DNA of 5,611 bases from DATHTK01 sp035463295 (GTDB taxonomy: Bacteria; Actinomycetota; Rubrobacteria; Rubrobacterales; Rubrobacteraceae). The notes below the pieces were generated by a model that did not search any database, was not told the DNA's origin, and saw only the letters and a list, made by a program, of their open reading frames with translations. The DNA is taken from positions 1-5,611 of the forward strand of contig DATHTK010000118.1 of NCBI GenBank assembly GCA_035463295.1, read 5' to 3'. Below are positions 3,927-5,611 of this stretch, in pieces (positions within the stretch are counted from its first letter, which is position 1; every line of letters starts with the position of its first letter). The translations under genes and the position numbers were made by a program.

Positions 3927-5456
3927 ATGATGGCCGATATCAAGAAGTTGGACGTTCCCGAGTTCCTCAAGCACCTGGGAGAGGCGTTCCGGGAGGCCGG
4001 GAACGAGCTGTACCTGGTCGGCGGGAGCGTGCGGGACCCGTTGCTCGGAAGGCTTGATCCGGTCCCGCGTCCGGACGCGGCGACGGATGCGCATCCGAAG
4101 GAGATCAAGAAGCTCCTTCGGCCCGTCGCGCAGCACCTGTGGACGGTGGGGGAGCGGTTCGGCACGATAGTCGCGAAGATCGACGGCTACGAGGTGGATA
4201 TCACGACCTACCGCAGCGACCTGTATGCGGAGGGCAGCCGCCACCCGGAGGTCACCTTCGGGGAGACGCTGGAGGAGGACCTGGCGCGCAGGGACTTCAC
4301 GATCAACGCCATGGCGGCGGACGCGCTTACGGGCGAGATCTTCGACCCCTTCGAAGGGAGGAGGGACCTGGAGTCCGGCGTGATACGCCCCGTCGGGAAC
4401 CCCCTGGACCGGATGCGCGACGACCCGCTTCGGATGCTGCGGGCCGTGCGCTTCGAGACGACGCTCTCCACTCCGGGGAGACCCTTCGCCATGACGCCAG
4501 AGCTGGAGAACGCGATCCAGGATAACGCCCGCTGGCTCGAGAGCATCTCTTCCGAGCGCATCCGGGAGGAGTTCGAGAAGATCCTCGTCTCCGAAAACGT
4601 CGCCCGGGGCATCCGGACGCTCGTGCGTCTGGGGCTAATGCCCTACGTCGTCCCGGAGTTCATGGAGACCGTGAGCGTCCAGCAGGAGGCGGAGTTCCAC
4701 CACAAGGATGTCTTCGAGCACACCCTGATCGTCGTCGAGAGCGTCGAGCCGGACCCCATACTGCGCAAGGCCGCCTTTTTCCACGACATCGGCAAGCCCC
4801 GCACGCTCGTCTACGAGCACCGCTGCACCTACTGCGGTGCGAAGAGCACGAAGAGGTCGGCCGAGGAGGGCGAGTGCGAGCGCTGCGGCGGCCGCACCCT
4901 CCCCAGGAAGATCCACTTCTACGGCCACGAGAACGTCGGCGCGGGCATCGCGCGCCAGGCGATGCGACGCCTGGCCTACCCGAAGGACGACACGGACGCG
5001 GTCACCCACCTAGTCGCCAACCACATGCGCCCCTACGGCTACGCCGCCTCGCGCGACCCCTGGAGCGACTCGGCCGTGAGGCGCTTTGTTCGGGACGCAT
5101 ACCTCGCGCGTGGCGATCGGGTACTCGCCGATGTGGACATGCTCCTCAAGCTCGCCCGGGCAGACATCACCGGAAGCGCCCCCCGAAGGCGACGCGTCGC
5201 CGAGGAGTCCTGGCGCAGCCTGAAGAGCAGGGTAGATGAGGTCCGGGCCGAGGACGCCATCGAGAGGCTCGAGAGTCCTCTCGATGGCAACGAGCTCATG
5301 CAGCTCTTCGGAAGGGGACCGGGGCGGTGGATCAAGGTCCTCAAGAACTATCTGCAGGGCGAGGTTATCGAGGGCCGTCTCGGAAAGGATGACAAGAGCC
5401 GGGCCCGTGAGCTCGCCGAGACCTACGCCCGCGAACACGACCTCTTCGAGGAGTAG
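3927..5456 (+). CDS. cca: CCA tRNA nucleotidyltransferase / poly(A) polymerase-family protein with HD domain and inserted zinc ribbon
   Basis: A 509-residue class II nucleotidyltransferase of the group that adds or repairs the CCA end of tRNA in the cytoplasm. The head domain shows LVGGSVRDPLLGR (30-42), DITTYR (91-96), EDLARRDFTINAMA (117-130), DDPLRMLRAVRF (165-176) and ISSERIREEF (207-216). An HD phosphohydrolase-type domain follows, with H265, FFHDIGKP (284-291, H286 and D287), H334 and D413. Inside it, C300-x2-C303 and C317-x2-C320 look like a zinc ribbon, absent from the usual form. The tail PLDGNELMQLFGRGPGRW (451-468) matches the RNA-binding end. Oddly, the metal-binding DxD after GR reads R48-P49-D50, two residues farther away than usual, so the first catalytic Asp is missing by my alignment; D44 is nearby. 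It could be a CCA-adding enzyme, a poly(A) polymerase or a weakened paralogue. ATG at 3927 has an adjacent ATG (3930) as an alternative start. Confidence 0.92.
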   Translation: MMADIKKLDVPEFLKHLGEAFREAGNELYLVGGSVRDPLLGRLDPVPRPDAATDAHPKEIKKLLRPVAQHLWTVGERFGTIVAKIDGYEVDITTYRSDLYAEGSRHPEVTFGETLEEDLARRDFTINAMAADALTGEIFDPFEGRRDLESGVIRPVGNPLDRMRDDPLRMLRAVRFETTLSTPGRPFAMTPELENAIQDNARWLESISSERIREEFEKILVSENVARGIRTLVRLGLMPYVVPEFMETVSVQQEAEFHHKDVFEHTLIVVESVEPDPILRKAAFFHDIGKPRTLVYEHRCTYCGAKSTKRSAEEGECERCGGRTLPRKIHFYGHENVGAGIARQAMRRLAYPKDDTDAVTHLVANHMRPYGYAASRDPWSDSAVRRFVRDAYLARGDRVLADVDMLLKLARADITGSAPRRRRVAEESWRSLKSRVDEVRAEDAIERLESPLDGNELMQLFGRGPGRWIKVLKNYLQGEVIEGRLGKDDKSRARELAETYAREHDLFEE

Positions 5457-5461
5457 GGAGG
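5455..5461 (+). promoter_or_regulatory. Ribosome binding site of the sulfurtransferase gene
   Basis: AGGGAGG overlaps the cca stop codon and lies 5 nt before the ATG at 5467. This is good spacing and suggests co-translation or read-through from cca. Confidence 0.75.
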
Positions 5462-5466
5462 CAACC

Positions 5467-5611
5467 ATGGATTCGCTTGTTAGCACCGACTGGCTCTCGG
5501 AGCATCTCGAGGATGCCGACCTGCGCGTCGTGGATGTCCGGGGCTATGTGAAGAAGCGCAACGTTGGCGGGGGCCGGCAGGAGGCCGAATACCTGGGTGC
5601 CCGCGAAGAGT
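5467..5611 (+). CDS. Rhodanese-type sulfurtransferase, N-terminal part (cut by the window edge)
   Basis: The 48 visible codons read MDSLVSTDWLSEHL (1-14), then LRVVDVRGYV (19-28) and QEAEYLGAREE (38-48). This is the start of a thiosulfate or 3-mercaptopyruvate sulfurtransferase of the kind common in actinobacteria, with the first rhodanese motif VVDVRG. Such enzymes move sulfur from a donor to cyanide or another thiophile, using a Cys that lies beyond the window. Whether there are one or two rhodanese domains cannot be seen. The gene starts 10 bp after the cca stop, with a strong SD, so it is probably in the same operon. No functional tie to CCA addition is evident. Confidence 0.87.
   Translation, partial: MDSLVSTDWLSEHLEDADLRVVDVRGYVKKRNVGGGRQEAEYLGAREE

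Noticed and set aside
4047..4088. A paired frameshift as the cause of the altered DxD in the CCA enzyme
   Set aside because: Neither alternative frame across the stretch gives a DxD, and both sides remain in the correct frame. Substitution plus a two-residue insertion is simpler.
3501..4244. 247-codon open frame on the minus strand opposite the STAS gene and the start of cca
   Set aside because: It is antisense to two well-recognised genes, has no recognisable motif, and is explained by high-GC codon bias.

Overview
The window is high-GC bacterial chromosome with normal dense gene packing. GTG and TTG start codons are used, and several genes lack a Shine-Dalgarno sequence. The protein families (OmpR-type regulator, type II MurB, NYN nuclease, RsbV-like STAS protein, class II CCA-adding enzyme, rhodanese) and their sequence style suggest an actinobacterium, possibly Rubrobacter-like. 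That placement is an inference from sequence style and was not checked by any search. I see no phage, IS element, CRISPR array or secretion cluster: this is mostly housekeeping sequence with some odd details.

Layout from left to right. (1) Positions 1-14, minus strand: the first 14 nt of a tRNA leaving the window, with a well-formed promoter at 28-56. (2) 130-825, plus: an orphan OmpR-family response regulator with a TTG start. Its receiver domain keeps the phospho-acceptor Asp but has lost the metal-binding acidic pair and the switch Thr and Lys. (3) 832-1866, minus: an NDP-sugar pyrophosphorylase with a C-terminal left-handed beta-helix, convergent with the regulator. (4) 1917-2810, plus: type II murB, divergent from (3) across 50 bp. 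(5) 2867-3451, minus: a LabA/DUF88-type NYN-domain protein whose 3' end contains a small heptamer repeat and a GC-rich hairpin. (6) 3564-3899, plus: a STAS anti-sigma factor antagonist with a possible SigB/SigF-type promoter. (7) 3927-5456, plus: a CCA tRNA nucleotidyltransferase with an HD domain, an inserted four-Cys zinc ribbon, and an altered catalytic DxD motif. (8) 5467 to the end, plus: the N-terminus of a rhodanese-type sulfurtransferase, probably co-transcribed with (7).

Functionally, (3) and (4) supply activated sugar and UDP-MurNAc precursors for the envelope, and (7) matures or repairs tRNA 3' ends. (2) and (6) are regulators with no partner kinase or anti-sigma factor beside them. 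A recurring feature is a -10-like hexamer 7 to 9 nt before a start codon that has no SD, which suggests leaderless transcripts for murB, the NYN gene and perhaps cca. The points most worth checking are the loss of the first catalytic Asp in the CCA enzyme, its zinc-ribbon insertion, and the degenerate receiver domain.
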